Under the pieces are notes generated by a model. That model worked only from the letters and a program-made list of their open reading frames with translations. It did not search any database and was not told the origin of the DNA. Shown here one piece after another: positions 25,871 to 33,966 of a stretch of 64,000 bases of DNA. A program made the translations under genes and the position numbers. Source of the DNA: an uncultured Lachnospiraceae bacterium (GTDB lineage Bacteria > Bacillota > Clostridia > Lachnospirales > Lachnospiraceae); contig CACZJF010000007.1 in the NCBI GenBank assembly GCA_902781455.1, positions 1 through 64,000 of the forward strand. Direction: 5' to 3'. Position 1 is the first letter of the stretch. Every line of letters begins with the position of its first letter.

Positions 25871-26743
25871 TCAGAAACTGACTGTCTCCGGCTGTGCTGT
25901 GAAGGAGCAGAAGGTCGCCACCGAATCCTTGAGCCAGAACATCTGCATGTTGTCGTCATCCGCACTGTACATTGCCTTGAGCTCGGGCATCTTCTCCAGC
26001 ATCTTTTCCTTGACCTCGAGACTGTCATCCTCCACAAGCTGGGCGGAAATGCGGATCCAGGTCCCGTTATTCATGGAAGCACTGATCTCCACAAAGGGAT
26101 TCTCGCTGATCTGTCTGGAGACAGCTTTCACCTTCCCGGTCTGGATATACAGCTTATTGTCATGGAGGAGAATCGTTCCGAACGGTCTGACTCTCGGCTT
26201 CGTTCCGTCAACGGTCGCCAGATAGTAGGTCACCGCGTCATTCAGGTAATAGTATACCCTGTCAATTCCATTCGCGCTTGCCCTCTTCTCCGCTTCCATC
26301 AGAAGAACGGCGGCATGCAGCTTCAGATAAGCTGCCAGATCCGCCAGGGACAATCCCAGCTCTCTGTTCATGAAATCCTCTGCAACAAGCAGGTTCGCGA
26401 TCTTTACGCCAAGATTGATAAAGCCCAGCTCTACCTCTCCTCCGAAGGCGATGACTTTTCTTTCCTCTGAGTCGTCCTCCGCCAGCAGAACGGTGTCCGG
26501 GATTCCGTTGCCGTCCAGATCGTGCAGATAGAGATTGTATTCACCGTTTCCGCTCAGGTCGACCGCCATCGTATCGATCTTTCTCCCCAGTCTCTCAGCC
26601 GAAAAAGACACGTCCGCCATCCCGTCACCGTCCAGGTCAAGCGCGATCTCTTTCCAGCCGCTGCGGACCAGCATCTTGCTGAGCACCGGATCGTTCTTGA
26701 TTCTCTTCTTGGCCTCCCGAATGCTGATTCTTTTCACTTCCAT
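25871..26743 (-). CDS. Fusion of EF-hand-like Ca repeats with a pyridoxamine-oxidase-like fold
   Basis: 290 residues, with AGGAGG upstream of the ATG. Residues 35-85 hold three Asp-rich loops, DLDGDGMADVSF, DLSGNGEYNLYL and DLDGNGIPDTVL, the form of dockerin/EF-hand-like calcium loops. Residues about 150-290 resemble the flavin-binding split barrel of the pyridoxamine 5'-phosphate oxidase/NimA group: YYLATVDGTKPRVRPFGTIL, LYIQTGKVKAVSRQI, NPFVEISA. No signal peptide is seen, so it is predicted cytosolic. The gene stands between an LRR gene and an EAL gene. Function is not known; a flavin-dependent or flavin-binding role is inference from the fold. Confidence 0.7.
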   Translation of the reverse strand: MEVKRISIREAKKRIKNDPVLSKMLVRSGWKEIALDLDGDGMADVSFSAERLGRKIDTMAVDLSGNGEYNLYLHDLDGNGIPDTVLLAEDDSEERKVIAFGGEVELGFINLGVKIANLLVAEDFMNRELGLSLADLAAYLKLHAAVLLMEAEKRASANGIDRVYYYLNDAVTYYLATVDGTKPRVRPFGTILLHDNKLYIQTGKVKAVSRQISENPFVEISASMNNGTWIRISAQLVEDDSLEVKEKMLEKMPELKAMYSADDDNMQMFWLKDSVATFCSFTAQPETVSF

Positions 26744-26817
26744 GATAGTTCCTCCTGTATAAAGATATTGATCGGATCCGAATACGCAGATCCTGTTTCC
26801 GGCTCCATCACAATCGG

Positions 26818-29775
26818 TTAATCATCCAGCACATTTACACCGAAAATCAACTTCTCCCTGCCGGCTTCTACCACCTTTGCCGCGGTCAGGATGATCCGTT
26901 TCGGCTGCCCCTTGATCATCAGCCGGTAGCGGATCTGATACCTGCCCTTTTCCTCAATCTCCCGCATGACCTTCTCTTTTGTGAACTGCTCCAGGAAAAG
27001 TGAAATATCCTGAGGATCCGCATAGATCTGCGCATCGCTGCGGGCCTTCCGGAAGAAGTCATCCCCTTCTTTGTCAAAGCCCAGGCTGCTGTAGTCAGCT
27101 GAAACACTGTACTCAGAATATGCTCCTGATTCCGGGTCAGCCAGGTACAAAGCATAATATTCGCCTGTCAGTGCAGCGATTCTTTCGATGACACTGTTCT
27201 GCTGATGTACTCTTTCCACCGCCTCTTTCTGTTTCACCTGTGCATCGATGATGCTTACGCCGATGATGATGCGGTTTTTCCCGGACTTCATTCTGGTTGC
27301 TTTCAGCCCTGCGTACACAGGCGTTCCGGAATCGATCAGCCTGTACGAAGTTGTGAATACTCCATTGCTGTCCAGCGCTTCGATGATCTTTTCCCTGGAA
27401 AAAACAGAAAGGAATGGTTCCCGGTCCTCCTCATAGATACGCGTCATGGTATCCTGCTTTGCCAGCCGGAAAAAGTCCTCTCCATGCCGTTCCATGGCCA
27501 TCTCCTCCTCGCCGGCCTGGGAAGAATACTCGATGAACCGGTCCGTATCGAGGTCAACCACATAGATGTTGTAATAATCAGCGGCAAGTGCCCTGGCAAT
27601 ATCCGCGTAGCTTTCCCCGTCTTCAGGCTCGCTGACCGAAAGAATGGCTACGGCTACGGCAATCGCCCCGTTTGTCTGGTTCTTGCCGATCCTGCGGGCA
27701 AAGGAATGCACGATTGCCCCGTCAGGCATTCTCTCGTCAAAGAAGGAACGGAAATCAGGCGCAGTGCAGTTTTTCCCGATGTGCCGCAAAAAAGGTATGG
27801 TGTACCTTTCATAATCAGATTCCTGCCCCTGCAGTTCGCGGCGTACAGTCTTTTTCAGAAAATCACGATAGGCCTGGTTGCTCCGCACAAACCGCGCGTA
27901 CTCCCCTTTGATCTCGATGACTCCCATCGGCAGCATATTATAGGAATTCCGGAAAGCCTTCTCGTCCTCACTCACGATCGCCCCCAGCTCGAAGAGATTG
28001 ACACGCCCGATCGTTTCATAATAGGAGGTTTCCTCCGGGTTCTCATAGCCGATCTGGATGCCCCGGTTGTTCCTTTCCACAATCTGCTCATAAGGGACCG
28101 GTCTGCTGTAATAGAATCCCTGCAGTTTGGAACAGCCGATATCCCTCAGAAAATGCACATGCGCTTCCTTCTCCACACCCTCGCACACGGTATCGAGCCC
28201 CAGTGAGGTTGTCATCTTCATCATCTCGGCAAGAACAATCTTCGCGTCTTCTTCATCCAGTCTGCGCAGGAATCCGATGTCAAATTTGATCAGGTCAACC
28301 TTGATGCTTGACAGGAAATCCAGAGAAGAATAGCCGCTGCCGAAGTCATCCATCCACACGGCGAATCCGAGATTCCGGAAGCGTGTCACCTGCTCCTTCA
28401 TAAAATCAAAACCGCTTCCTATGACGTTCTCCGTGATCTCGATCGTAATCTTCTCTCTGCCGACCCCTGACGCGTCCACCCGCAGGCGGATCTCCTCCAC
28501 CATGTCACAGACATCAAAGTCAGATCTTGACAGGTTGATGGAATGAGGGACAACAGGAATACCGGAGGCGCTTTGCCTCTTCATCTTTTCCAGCACCTGT
28601 TCCAGCACATACAGATCCAGCTTATAGATCAGTCCGGCCTCCTCCAGCGCCGGAATAAACTCCGCGGGAGACAGGAATCCTTTCACCGGATCAATCCAGC
28701 GGGCCAGTGCCTCCTCATCACAGACCTTTCCCGTGACAGCCCGGATGATCGGCTGGTAATAAACCTGAATCCACTGCTTCTGGATTGCCTCGTCAAAATG
28801 GGAAAGAATATGCTGCCGCTGCTTGATATCCTCCCGCATGGAATCACTGTAATAGCTGAAGAAAGAAACGTCCGCCTTCGGGATCTGGTCACACGCGATC
28901 TTCGCCCGGTCATACGCGGAACTGACAGGAACGTCCTCTATGCTTGTCAGATAGATGCCTGCTCTGACCGGAAGCGAATGGCCGCCGTTCAGACGCTCTG
29001 CCTCCCGGAAAAGATGACGCAGTGTATTCTCCAGCCCATCCTCCGTTGAAAACGCGGCAAACCTGTCACCGCTGATGTGGCAGCATCGTTCCCTGCCGAA
29101 CGCACGCTCCAGAAGAGAAGCATAGGCACACAGCAGCTTATCCCCTTCGGCAAATCCATAGCTGTCATTGAAATTCTTCATACCGTTGAGGTCGATATAC
29201 AGAAGGGCCCCAACCTTTCCTTCCGCAACGATGGAATTCTTTCCTTCTTCTGCCAGCTCGATAAACCGTGTCATCCTGGGCAGGCCGGTCAGGTGATCAT
29301 AACGGGACGCCCGGAATATGCTTTCCTCATGAAGTGCCTCGTTAAATGCTCTGTTCAGAGAGGAGGCCTGTGTGTCATCGTCCCCTGTGTATTCTCCCTC
29401 ATCCATAAAGGTGACAAACGCCAGGCGCGAACCGTCTTCCCTGAAGACATGCTCCCCGATCCCATGGATGATATGATGTCCCTCTCCCTCATATTTCCTT
29501 CCCCGGAAGATTACCTCATACCTGCCGCCCTGTGTAATGAATCTCTGTACGGCATCCTTCAGGCGCTCCACATCATCCGGATGGGTATTGCACAGCACGT
29601 CTTCACTTAACAGACGGTATGTTTTCTCCCGGTCCGGCAGCCTGAACATCGCGCGATATCCGTCAGACAGGACAAGCGGATAGACTTTTCCGTCTGCATA
29701 CTGATAAACCGCAAGCGAAGTCGGCAGCTGCTCCAGATGCTTCCGCTCCGCTTCAGAAAACTGGTATATACCCAT
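26818..29775 (-). CDS. Cytosolic PAS/GGDEF-like/EAL phosphodiesterase with C-terminal repeated sensor modules
   Basis: 985 residues with AAGGAG upstream. No membrane segment. A PAS-like N-terminus (about 1-130) leads to a GGDEF-like domain whose site reads SGDRF (probably inactive as a cyclase), then an EAL domain (about 325-575) with EALARW, INLSR, EITEN, DDFGSGYSS, FDIGF and CEGVE intact. The last 260 residues contain two similar blocks, each with EYS, (E)GxDFFRxA, IYxxD and FxxEK elements followed by YRL and IxGV. They look like tandem PAS-like sensor units. Expected to hydrolyse c-di-GMP under control of intracellular signals. Confidence 0.88.
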   Translation of the reverse strand: MGIYQFSEAERKHLEQLPTSLAVYQYADGKVYPLVLSDGYRAMFRLPDREKTYRLLSEDVLCNTHPDDVERLKDAVQRFITQGGRYEVIFRGRKYEGEGHHIIHGIGEHVFREDGSRLAFVTFMDEGEYTGDDDTQASSLNRAFNEALHEESIFRASRYDHLTGLPRMTRFIELAEEGKNSIVAEGKVGALLYIDLNGMKNFNDSYGFAEGDKLLCAYASLLERAFGRERCCHISGDRFAAFSTEDGLENTLRHLFREAERLNGGHSLPVRAGIYLTSIEDVPVSSAYDRAKIACDQIPKADVSFFSYYSDSMREDIKQRQHILSHFDEAIQKQWIQVYYQPIIRAVTGKVCDEEALARWIDPVKGFLSPAEFIPALEEAGLIYKLDLYVLEQVLEKMKRQSASGIPVVPHSINLSRSDFDVCDMVEEIRLRVDASGVGREKITIEITENVIGSGFDFMKEQVTRFRNLGFAVWMDDFGSGYSSLDFLSSIKVDLIKFDIGFLRRLDEEDAKIVLAEMMKMTTSLGLDTVCEGVEKEAHVHFLRDIGCSKLQGFYYSRPVPYEQIVERNNRGIQIGYENPEETSYYETIGRVNLFELGAIVSEDEKAFRNSYNMLPMGVIEIKGEYARFVRSNQAYRDFLKKTVRRELQGQESDYERYTIPFLRHIGKNCTAPDFRSFFDERMPDGAIVHSFARRIGKNQTNGAIAVAVAILSVSEPEDGESYADIARALAADYYNIYVVDLDTDRFIEYSSQAGEEEMAMERHGEDFFRLAKQDTMTRIYEEDREPFLSVFSREKIIEALDSNGVFTTSYRLIDSGTPVYAGLKATRMKSGKNRIIIGVSIIDAQVKQKEAVERVHQQNSVIERIAALTGEYYALYLADPESGAYSEYSVSADYSSLGFDKEGDDFFRKARSDAQIYADPQDISLFLEQFTKEKVMREIEEKGRYQIRYRLMIKGQPKRIILTAAKVVEAGREKLIFGVNVLDD

Positions 29776-29789
29776 GGTCCGGCACTCCT

Positions 29790-29828
29790 TGCTCTGACGA
29801 TCCCACTACTGCCTGCTCTGACGATCCC
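29790..29828. repeat. Two-copy 24-base tandem repeat in a leader
   Basis: TGCTCTGACGATCCC occurs at 29790-29804 and again at 29814-29828, a period of 24 bases, with similar flanks (ACTACTGCC versus GCTTCTGCT). It lies just upstream of the ribosome site of the EAL gene. Confidence 0.75.
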
Positions 29829-29845
29829 GCTTCTGCTGATGGCAA

Positions 29846-29875
29846 AAGGCGGTTCCTGTATCAGAAAACCGCCTT
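29846..29875 (-). terminator. Hairpin with T-run between guanine deaminase and EAL genes
   Basis: Arms AAGGCGGTT/AACCGCCTT with a 12-base loop, running on the minus strand into TTTTGCC. It fits a terminator for the guanine deaminase gene, but it also lies downstream of the candidate EAL promoter at 29930-29958, so it could act as a leader attenuator. Confidence 0.6.
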
Positions 29876-29929
29876 CAACCAGATCTTTATGTTCTTCTGC
29901 GACCGATTTCCGGACAGCCTTCTGTCTTT

Positions 29930-29958
29930 GTTATACATGATAAATGCGTGCTGGTCTA
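29930..29958 (-). promoter_or_regulatory. Candidate promoter of the EAL gene
   Basis: TATAAC (29930-29935) with TAGACC (29953-29958) 17 bases away on the minus strand. The -10 is good and the -35 is moderate. Confidence 0.45.
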
Positions 29959-30019
29959 CACCCTCTGCAAAACAGAGCAGACCGTCAGCTGTAAACCTGA
30001 ACGGAAGGCAGCCGGATCT

Positions 30020-31270
30020 TCAGATGGCTTCCCCGTTCAGATAACGGGCTTTGATGTTTTCCTTCGTTCCGATATAGCAGAATCTTTCAATGACCTGCTC
30101 CGGTCTGAGCTTCCTGGCCGCGTCAGACAGACCGTCTATGACAAGCGCGTCAAATACCGCTCCTTCCTCCAGCGTACCGGTATTCCCAAAGAGCGGTCCG
30201 CTCTGTTTCGTCGCCATAAAGAACGCCTCCGGGAAGGTGATGGCGCGGTTTCCTTCCGGCTCATAGAATTCCTTCAGCTTGGACAGCTGGACCGCGCGGG
30301 CCGCCTGCGTGTAGACGCCGATGTGGTGGCCGCCGGAAACGTCGCTCCCAAGGCCGATCCTGACTCCACCGTCCAGCAGCACTCCCGCCTGCATGATCCC
30401 CGCGATAATGTTGGTGGTGGCGTCCGGACAGTGAACCGCATAGCTGTCATACTTCTTCAGGATGCGGATATCCTCTTCCGAAGGGAAAATGAAGTGCGCG
30501 CCCAGGACAGGTCCGTTCTCCATCAGGCCGGCTCTTTCATAAATCTCCGTATCACAGGAACACTCCGGGAACAGAACCCTTGCCTGCTCCGCCTCCCACC
30601 TGGATTCCACAAGGTGGGTCTGCATGCCGGTCTGATATTTCCTTCCCAGTCTGCCGAGCCCCTGTATGAGCTCTCTTGAGCAGGTCGGCGCAAATCTCGG
30701 CGTAATGAGCGGCCGCATGTTTCTGTTTCCGCTGTATTTTTCAAGAAAAGCATCGGTCTTTTGAAGAGAATCCATGGGATCCTCCATCAGCCCCGCAGAC
30801 GCACTCCGGTCCATATTGATCTTTCCGGTAAACCCTTTGATTCCCTTCCGGTCCATGCGCTCAAGCAGGTACGAGGTTGCCTCTTCGTGTATCGTCGCAT
30901 ACACACAGGCATGCATCGTTCCGTTCGCGATCATGTCATCGATGAAAGCATCATAGACCGCTTTGGCGAATTCCGGATCCGCGAACTTCTCCTCCATCGG
31001 GAAGGTGCACCGGTCCAGCCAGTCGGCGAGCAGAAGGTCCATCTCAAGGCCGCGGTTCAGATACTGCGGCGCATGGACATGGAGATCGGAAAAAGCAGGA
31101 ATCAGAACACCGTCACCGTAATCCGTCAGAGGAGCCCCTTTGTACTTCTCCGGAAATACCGGCCAGATTCCCTGTACCCTGCCCTGTTCCACAGCGATGT
31201 AGCTGTCAGGATACACCGCCAAATGTGCTCTGTCCTCAGAATAAACGATGTTCGCATGTATCAGCAGCAT
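30020..31270 (-). CDS. guaD: Guanine deaminase
   Basis: 416 residues from the ATG at 31268-31270 (GGGGAG just upstream); the longer frame adds 36 unlikely residues. An amidohydrolase: DLHVHAPQYLNRG holds the HxH metal ligands and the guanine-deaminase-type APQY motif, QTHLVES and HFIF carry further metal His residues, and GSDVSGGH the metal Asp. It should convert guanine to xanthine and ammonia, feeding purine salvage and nitrogen supply. It precedes a hairpin with a T-run; two unknown small genes lie upstream. Cytosolic. Confidence 0.9.
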   Translation of the reverse strand: MLLIHANIVYSEDRAHLAVYPDSYIAVEQGRVQGIWPVFPEKYKGAPLTDYGDGVLIPAFSDLHVHAPQYLNRGLEMDLLLADWLDRCTFPMEEKFADPEFAKAVYDAFIDDMIANGTMHACVYATIHEEATSYLLERMDRKGIKGFTGKINMDRSASAGLMEDPMDSLQKTDAFLEKYSGNRNMRPLITPRFAPTCSRELIQGLGRLGRKYQTGMQTHLVESRWEAEQARVLFPECSCDTEIYERAGLMENGPVLGAHFIFPSEEDIRILKKYDSYAVHCPDATTNIIAGIMQAGVLLDGGVRIGLGSDVSGGHHIGVYTQAARAVQLSKLKEFYEPEGNRAITFPEAFFMATKQSGPLFGNTGTLEEGAVFDALVIDGLSDAARKLRPEQVIERFCYIGTKENIKARYLNGEAI

Positions 31271-31364
31271 ATTCATCTCCCCTGTTTCTGTTATTCTAAT
31301 AATCGGGCAGGAAGGAATCCCTCTTCCCTGCCCGGTCCGGTGACTCTGTATCAACCTCATACGC

Positions 31365-31949
31365 TCACTGCTGCGCACGCACCTGAAGAAAGATGATCAT
31401 CTCGACTCTCCGTCCCTGAATGCTGACCTTCACATCATCCGCGATGTTTGAAACAACGGACTTTTCCAGTTCGTCCCAGGCTTCCGCCGCGCCTTCCTGC
31501 TCCTGCTCCAGTCCCTCTTTGACCATCTGCCGGTAAGCATTCATGGACCATGTACTTGCCGAATTCATCGCTTCCGGGTTCATCGGCATCGGGGCATCTG
31601 CCCAGTCCAGCGGATCAAAGAAGGCCCTGATCTTACCCATGATTCCCTTTGCTGCTTCATTCTTTCCGCTTCTGGAAGCTGCCAGCAGTTTCTCCTGCTT
31701 GTCAAAACTCATCGGCGTCTCCATCTGCAGATGAAGCTGGAACATCTTATCCTGATCCTCGATCCAGAAGTTCCCTTCCCGCTGCCCGGTAATCGACCGC
31801 ATCATGCCAAGCATTTCTTCTGTCAGCAGTCTCAGATGCATCGCGTTTCTGGGCTGCAGCCCTTTATACTGTGCCACCTTCTCAGCCTGCACAAGCGCAT
31901 CGTCCATTCCCGTGCCATCGTTCGATATTATGATCACATCACTCTTCAT
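31365..31949 (-). CDS. Uncharacterised protein, possibly HATPase-like
   Basis: 194 residues with AGAGGAAATC before the ATG. Residues 38-55 (MHLRLLTEEMLGMMRSITG) resemble the N-box helix of RsbW-like ATPases, and the C-terminal DVKVSIQGRRVEMIIFLQV could be the last strand of that fold, but the glycine-rich G boxes are not evident. A middle stretch (about 95-150) is rich in Met, Ala and Gln. No signal peptide or membrane segment. It lies 94 bases upstream of guaD. Function not assigned. Confidence 0.6.
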   Translation of the reverse strand: MKSDVIIISNDGTGMDDALVQAEKVAQYKGLQPRNAMHLRLLTEEMLGMMRSITGQREGNFWIEDQDKMFQLHLQMETPMSFDKQEKLLAASRSGKNEAAKGIMGKIRAFFDPLDWADAPMPMNPEAMNSASTWSMNAYRQMVKEGLEQEQEGAAEAWDELEKSVVSNIADDVKVSIQGRRVEMIIFLQVRAQQ

Positions 31950-32098
31950 GATTTCCTCTTTTCCCTGCTCATCTCATCGGAAACAATCGGCTGTATCCGG
32001 AAGAGCCTTCGCCTTATCCATACAGCCTGCCCTGCTGTCGTTCTGAAAAAAGCAGCCATGCAATCATACAGCACGGCTGCCTGTTCCATTCAGACTGA

Positions 32099-32740
32099 TT
32101 ACGCGTCTTCTTTCTCCTTCTTTTTGAACTTATTCCTGAAGCTTTCCCAGTCAGCGGACAGCTTCGCTTTCTTCTCCGCTCTCTTTTCCTTGCGCGCTGC
32201 CTTCTTCTCATCGCGCAGTTCCATACGCGCCTGGCGGGCCATCTCATCCGCCATCGTCTGGGCTTCCTCTACTTCCGCCGCTACAGTCGCCGCGTCGAAG
32301 CGCACAACCGCTGCCTTGAACTTTTCAAGCTTCTGATTCAGGATCTCCTCGTCCTCCTCAAACGCAAGACCGATCATCGCGACTTCACCATCTTCCATCT
32401 TGACCGCGGTCTGCTCAAGGAGAGAAACCCCCTGCATCGCGTCATCGGCATCGACGATGGAACCAACCAGCATGCCATAGCTGCCGCCAAGCAGAACACC
32501 GATCGGACCGCCAAGGACGCCGACCAGAGCGCCGACCAGTCCGCCGATCGCCATGTCATCCGTGGTATGCGCGCCTGTATCAAAGGAATCCATCGTATAC
32601 AGGGCACCGTGCTCCTTCTTTACCAGAGCAGCCGCAGTCAGGAAAGAAGACTCGGTTCCCGGATTCTGTTTCAGCTCAGTCAGTGCCTGATACGCCTCGC
32701 TCTCCACCTCAAAAAGACTTACAACGATATTCTGTGCCAT
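32099..32740 (-). CDS. DUF1269-like protein with glycine-zipper hairpin
   Basis: 213 residues from the ATG at 32738-32740 (GAAAGGAG upstream). An N-terminal alpha/beta part (MAQNIVVSLFEVESEAYQAL) is followed by a Gly-rich hydrophobic stretch, GGLVGALVGVLGGPIGVLLG, that looks like a membrane-inserting glycine zipper. The layout is that of the DUF1269/YqhG-type group of unknown function. The C-terminal 70 residues are a highly charged Ala/Glu/Lys coiled coil ending in KKKEKEDA. No enzymatic motif is present. It has an extended -10 promoter of its own. Confidence 0.75.
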   Translation of the reverse strand: MAQNIVVSLFEVESEAYQALTELKQNPGTESSFLTAAALVKKEHGALYTMDSFDTGAHTTDDMAIGGLVGALVGVLGGPIGVLLGGSYGMLVGSIVDADDAMQGVSLLEQTAVKMEDGEVAMIGLAFEEDEEILNQKLEKFKAAVVRFDAATVAAEVEEAQTMADEMARQARMELRDEKKAARKEKRAEKKAKLSADWESFRNKFKKKEKEDA

Positions 32741-32824
32741 AATAGACGACTCCTTTCTTTCATCGGTCCGAAGGACAGATGAGATCCGCATCCGATCTCT
32801 GCACAGTTATTTCTGTACCACAAC

Positions 32825-32833
32825 ACTATACCA
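32825..32833 (-). promoter_or_regulatory. Extended -10 promoter of the DUF1269-like gene
   Basis: On the minus strand TGG precedes TATAGT (32825-32830), an extended -10 (TGnTATAxT). No clear -35 is visible. It lies about 85 bases upstream of the start codon. Confidence 0.45.
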
Positions 32834-32874
32834 CAATCACACGGCACATTCTATGTGAGAAAACCAGATCCGGG

Positions 32875-33020
32875 TGCGCTTTGGTGGTTACAGGCCACAT
32901 CCTGACCTGGCTTTCCTGGCAGACACAGGGTTCCTTCGCTCCGACCCCCAAAAGTCTGCCGCTCAGGAGCCCTGTGTCTGCCGCAAAGTGGTCAGAATGT
33001 GACCTGTAACCTTTGGCGCA
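32875..33020. repeat. Long imperfect palindrome (146 bases)
   Basis: Ends TGCGC/GCGCA, then long imperfect arms: GGTTACAGGCCACA with its near complement TGTGACCTGTAACC (32998-33011), and CAGACACAGGG (32920-32930) with CCCTGTGTCTG (32970-32980). It could form one long hairpin immediately after the EamA gene. Part of one arm (GGTTACAGGTCACA) recurs at 53125-53138. Confidence 0.75.
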
Positions 33021-33026
33021 GGCAGT

Positions 33027-33893
33027 TCACCCCTCCCGGTTGATCAGCACGACTGCCGACAGCACCAGAATTACGCCGGCCAGCACCGAAGGAGTCATTC
33101 TCTCATGGTAGATCAGCACGCCTGCCAGCGTGGCGACAACCGGCTCAATCGACGCAAGAATGGATGCCCTGCTGTTCTCCAGTCCTGTCAGTCCATATGT
33201 GTACAGCATATAAGGGATAAAGCAGCTGAACACGCCGGTCGCCAGACACCAGAAGGAGGCCGCAGCGGAAGCGGTCATGGCATGAAGCAGTCCCTCCGGT
33301 CTCCAGATGAGCACCGCGCCGGCTGCTGCCAGAATGCAGGAATAGAAATTGATCGTACTGCTGCTGTACCCCAGTCTCAGCGCATACCTGGAAAAAACCG
33401 TGTACAGCGCGTATCCGAATCCTGCGCCAAGGCCATACAGGAATCCGGTCCGTGTGAGGACAGCCCCTGTCCCGATCCCCGACACAAAGCAGCACCCGGC
33501 AAATGCGCAGATGACAGCAATGATCCGGATCCGGGTGATCTTCTCATGGAACAGAACTGCCGACAGCAGCATGACGAAAGTCGGTGCAGTATAAAGAAGA
33601 ATCGCCGCAACAGACAGGCTCATCATGCTGATTGCGTGAAAATAGCAGAAGGTAAAAAACAGAAGGCTGAACAGTCCGGTCCCGATAAAACACCAGAGGT
33701 CTCTGGCACGAACACGAAACTGCTTCCGGTCCGTACACAGGATCAGGATCCCGAAACAGACTGCCGCGATTCCGCAGCGGACGATAATCGCGCTGTTGGA
33801 ACCGATCCCGTATTCTTCCAGATGCCGGGTAAAAAATCCAAGAAATCCCCAGCAGAATCCTCCGCCCATGACTGCGGCTGCATGCTTATTCAT
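33027..33893 (-). CDS. EamA/DMT-family transporter
   Basis: 288 residues with ten predicted membrane segments in two EamA halves (about 5-135 and 150-285); the second half includes LENSRASILASIEPVVATLAGVL, the typical motif before the last helices (SRAS...EPV...). The family exports amino acids, metabolites or drugs; substrate cannot be inferred. It starts 73 bases after the mgtE stop on the same strand and may be co-transcribed. The long palindrome at 32875-33020 lies just past its stop. Confidence 0.9.
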   Translation of the reverse strand: MNKHAAAVMGGGFCWGFLGFFTRHLEEYGIGSNSAIIVRCGIAAVCFGILILCTDRKQFRVRARDLWCFIGTGLFSLLFFTFCYFHAISMMSLSVAAILLYTAPTFVMLLSAVLFHEKITRIRIIAVICAFAGCCFVSGIGTGAVLTRTGFLYGLGAGFGYALYTVFSRYALRLGYSSSTINFYSCILAAAGAVLIWRPEGLLHAMTASAAASFWCLATGVFSCFIPYMLYTYGLTGLENSRASILASIEPVVATLAGVLIYHERMTPSVLAGVILVLSAVVLINREG

Positions 33894-33966
33894 ATCATGT
33901 CATACGCTTTCCAATGTGCTAAATCATGCAAACCGACCGGCAGCCTGGAAGGTCAGGGCGGTCCGG

